Origin: an uncultured Bacteroidales bacterium
GTDB taxonomy: Bacteria > Bacteroidota > Bacteroidia > Bacteroidales > Muribaculaceae
Direction of reading: 5' to 3'
Length of the DNA stretch: 64,000 nucleotides
Assembly: GCA_902781045.1 (NCBI GenBank)
Contig: CACZHT010000031.1
Coordinates: 1 to 64,000 of the forward strand
Shown: positions 62,870 to 64,000 of the stretch, piece after piece
How positions within the stretch are numbered: the stretch's first letter is position 1
Layout of the letters: every line of letters begins with the position of its first letter
The notes under the pieces: generated by a model
What the model saw: the letters and a program-made list of their open reading frames with translations, nothing else
Databases searched by the model: none
Told to the model about the DNA's origin: nothing
Translations under genes and position numbers: made by a program

Positions 62870-64000
62870 ATCTTAAACAGGTCATCCATGGTCACTTCGT
62901 TCTGTATCAGGTTATAGTTGTTGTTGTGGGCAACACCATTCGTCGTAACCATGACGAGGTGCAACGTGCGCTTGTCTTTCGAGAGTTCCTGATATGCTTC
63001 AATCTTGTTTTGAAGGTTTGTTGCGTAATCCCTGTCGATGGTGAAGACATTAGTAGAATGTTTCATCTCGCATAGGTCTGTAAATCCATCTGCACGTTGC
63101 ATCACAAGGTCAATCTGTGCTCCGCGTCTTTCCTCTGTACCACGCGAGAACCAAGAGCAAACGTTTGTCTGTACACCGGCTATGCCAAGTGCTGCCTTAA
63201 TCTGCGGAACGTGCTGAAGGCATACCCGTTCAAAGGCGTGTCCCTTCCAGGCATTATGGGATGTGGACGTGAAGGTGTTGGCCCAATAATGCTCGTCGCT
63301 GAAGGCGTTCTTCTTGATACAGAGATAGTAGAAGAGGGTATAGTTATCTATCAGCTGATAAAGTGAATTTGTCTCTGCTGTATCTGCAGAAGCAAAGCGG
63401 CGGATGAAGCCACACTCTTCCAACTCTTCCAATATGGTGGAGAAAGTGCCACCGTCAGAGAGCTTGCTTTCACGTAGTATGTCCTCCCTGGTCATTCCTG
63501 TCTTCCTGCCATCGCTCAGACATCCGATTACCTTGAGGTAATTCTCTGGGCGTTTGAATAGGGTGGCATATAGTGCCTCGAACTCATCACGCAGTTGGGC
63601 TGTTTCCGTGAAGAACAGCTGGTCTACATTTTGTGCAACGCTTAGCCCCTTCCTCAGGAAGCTCCAGTAGTAAGGTATGCCACCAAGAATCATGTAGAGT
63701 TCCAGAACGTCTTTTCTGCCAAGTGCAAGATTGGCGCTTTGGGCAAAGAGTTCGCACTCGCGGAGGGTGAAAGGAACGAGTTTTATACGGTTGGTCAGCC
63801 TTCCGCGAAGACCGCCCTTGTCCTTCAAGAGCTTCTTGCTGATCCATGAGGTAGCACTACCGCATACCAATAGTACAATGTCCTTTTCCCGTCGTGCTGT
63901 AGCCCATCCGTTCCAGAAGTTCTCTAGGGCACCGATAAGGTTTCCCTTGGGCGTGTCCATCCACGGAAGCTCGTCGATGAAAAGAATCTTCTTGCCAGCC
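62866..64000 (-). CDS. AAA-family ATPase with DUF234 C-terminus (5' end outside window)
   Basis: The frame is open to the window edge, where it reads KKILFIDELPW (Walker B) and then MDTPKGNLIG, so that Met is internal. VLLVCGSATSWISKKLL, the LVPFTLRECELF segment and winged helix (MTREDILRESKLSDGG) match the protein at 39414-40850. The C-terminal AQIDLVMQR and LCEMKHS give the PD-(D/E)xK-like Asp and Glu-x-Lys. Both end with NEV(V/T)MDDLF. Walker A lies beyond the edge. Possibly part of a mobile or defence-type unit with the small gene after it. Confidence 0.83.
   Translation of the reverse strand, partial: AGKKILFIDELPWMDTPKGNLIGALENFWNGWATARREKDIVLLVCGSATSWISKKLLKDKGGLRGRLTNRIKLVPFTLRECELFAQSANLALGRKDVLELYMILGGIPYYWSFLRKGLSVAQNVDQLFFTETAQLRDEFEALYATLFKRPENYLKVIGCLSDGRKTGMTREDILRESKLSDGGTFSTILEELEECGFIRRFASADTAETNSLYQLIDNYTLFYYLCIKKNAFSDEHYWANTFTSTSHNAWKGHAFERVCLQHVPQIKAALGIAGVQTNVCSWFSRGTEERRGAQIDLVMQRADGFTDLCEMKHSTNVFTIDRDYATNLQNKIEAYQELSKDKRTLHLVMVTTNGVAHNNNYNLIQNEVTMDDLFKI

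Noticed and set aside
63958..63960. ATG at 63960 as the start of the last ATPase
   Set aside because: The frame continues upstream with the Walker B segment up to the window edge, so this Met is internal.

Overview
The window looks like chromosomal DNA of a high-GC member of the Bacteroidales, most likely Muribaculaceae or Prevotellaceae. The evidence is: many copies of the Bacteroidota promoter element TAnnTTTG upstream of genes, no obvious Shine-Dalgarno sites, several secreted proteins with a C-terminal sorting-type tail, DUF4468 and TIGR04076 family proteins, and a housekeeping order acpP-fabF-rnc. No rRNA, tRNA, CRISPR array or intact transposase was seen. Family placement is an inference.

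Layout. 1-5 kb is accessory: a Vat/CatB-type acetyltransferase cut by the window edge, a broken prophage (tape-measure tail end, tail-fibre-like gene, holin), a small C2H2-type zinc finger protein, a DUF4468 protein and a toxin-antitoxin pair. 4.9-10.3 kb is a set of small redox and enzyme genes (two nitroreductases, flavodoxin-type reductase, SDR, esterase, YjbR). 10.3-13.6 kb holds a second copy of the toxin-antitoxin type, a prophage deletion scar, a MITE-like element and a RhuM-Fic gene. 13.6-21.6 kb has a carbonic anhydrase, an acyl-CoA synthetase, a large secreted protein and a membrane-anchored AraC-type regulator. 21.6-29.2 kb is an AraC-controlled redox region with flavodoxins, an amidohydrolase-monooxygenase fusion, an aldo/keto reductase, several truncated oxidoreductases and a 1.1-kb repeat-only stretch. 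29.3-43.5 kb is largely core: metallophosphoesterase, LolE-like permease, rbfA, O-methyltransferase, aroQ, rnc, fabF, acpP, rnz, a DMT exporter, an AAA/DUF234 ATPase, a FtsB/DivIC protein and trmD. 45.5-51.7 kb is the metabolic centrepiece: an electron-bifurcating [FeFe]-hydrogenase hydB-hydA-hydC followed, after a strong hairpin, by a second hydrogenase with an unusual composite architecture. 51.8-62 kb has a flotillin, two secreted proteins (one a 1286-residue multidomain SGNH protein) and a GH2 beta-galactosidase. The end is AT-rich and carries a small unknown gene overlapping a second AAA/DUF234 ATPase that runs off the window.

How it works together. The hydrogenase trimer would take electrons from NADH and reduced ferredoxin to make H2 during fermentation. 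The second enzyme has its own thioredoxin-like [2Fe-2S] and ferredoxin domains but no flavin/NAD domain, so it probably takes electrons from a different donor. The AraC regulator at 23.0-23.9 kb sits between two divergent redox gene sets and may control both. The secreted proteins and GH2 enzyme point to glycan use in a gut-type habitat.

The most unusual feature of the window at the DNA level is the number of short intergenic repeat families: a 9-bp CTGGGAnnn tandem repeat that extends aroQ in frame, a triplet (ACT) composite repeat beside redox genes, G/C-rich REP-like palindromes, a 54-bp tandem repeat, perfect inverted repeats of 20 and 21 bp, and TTAGTT-type repeats. Several of these abut truncated genes.
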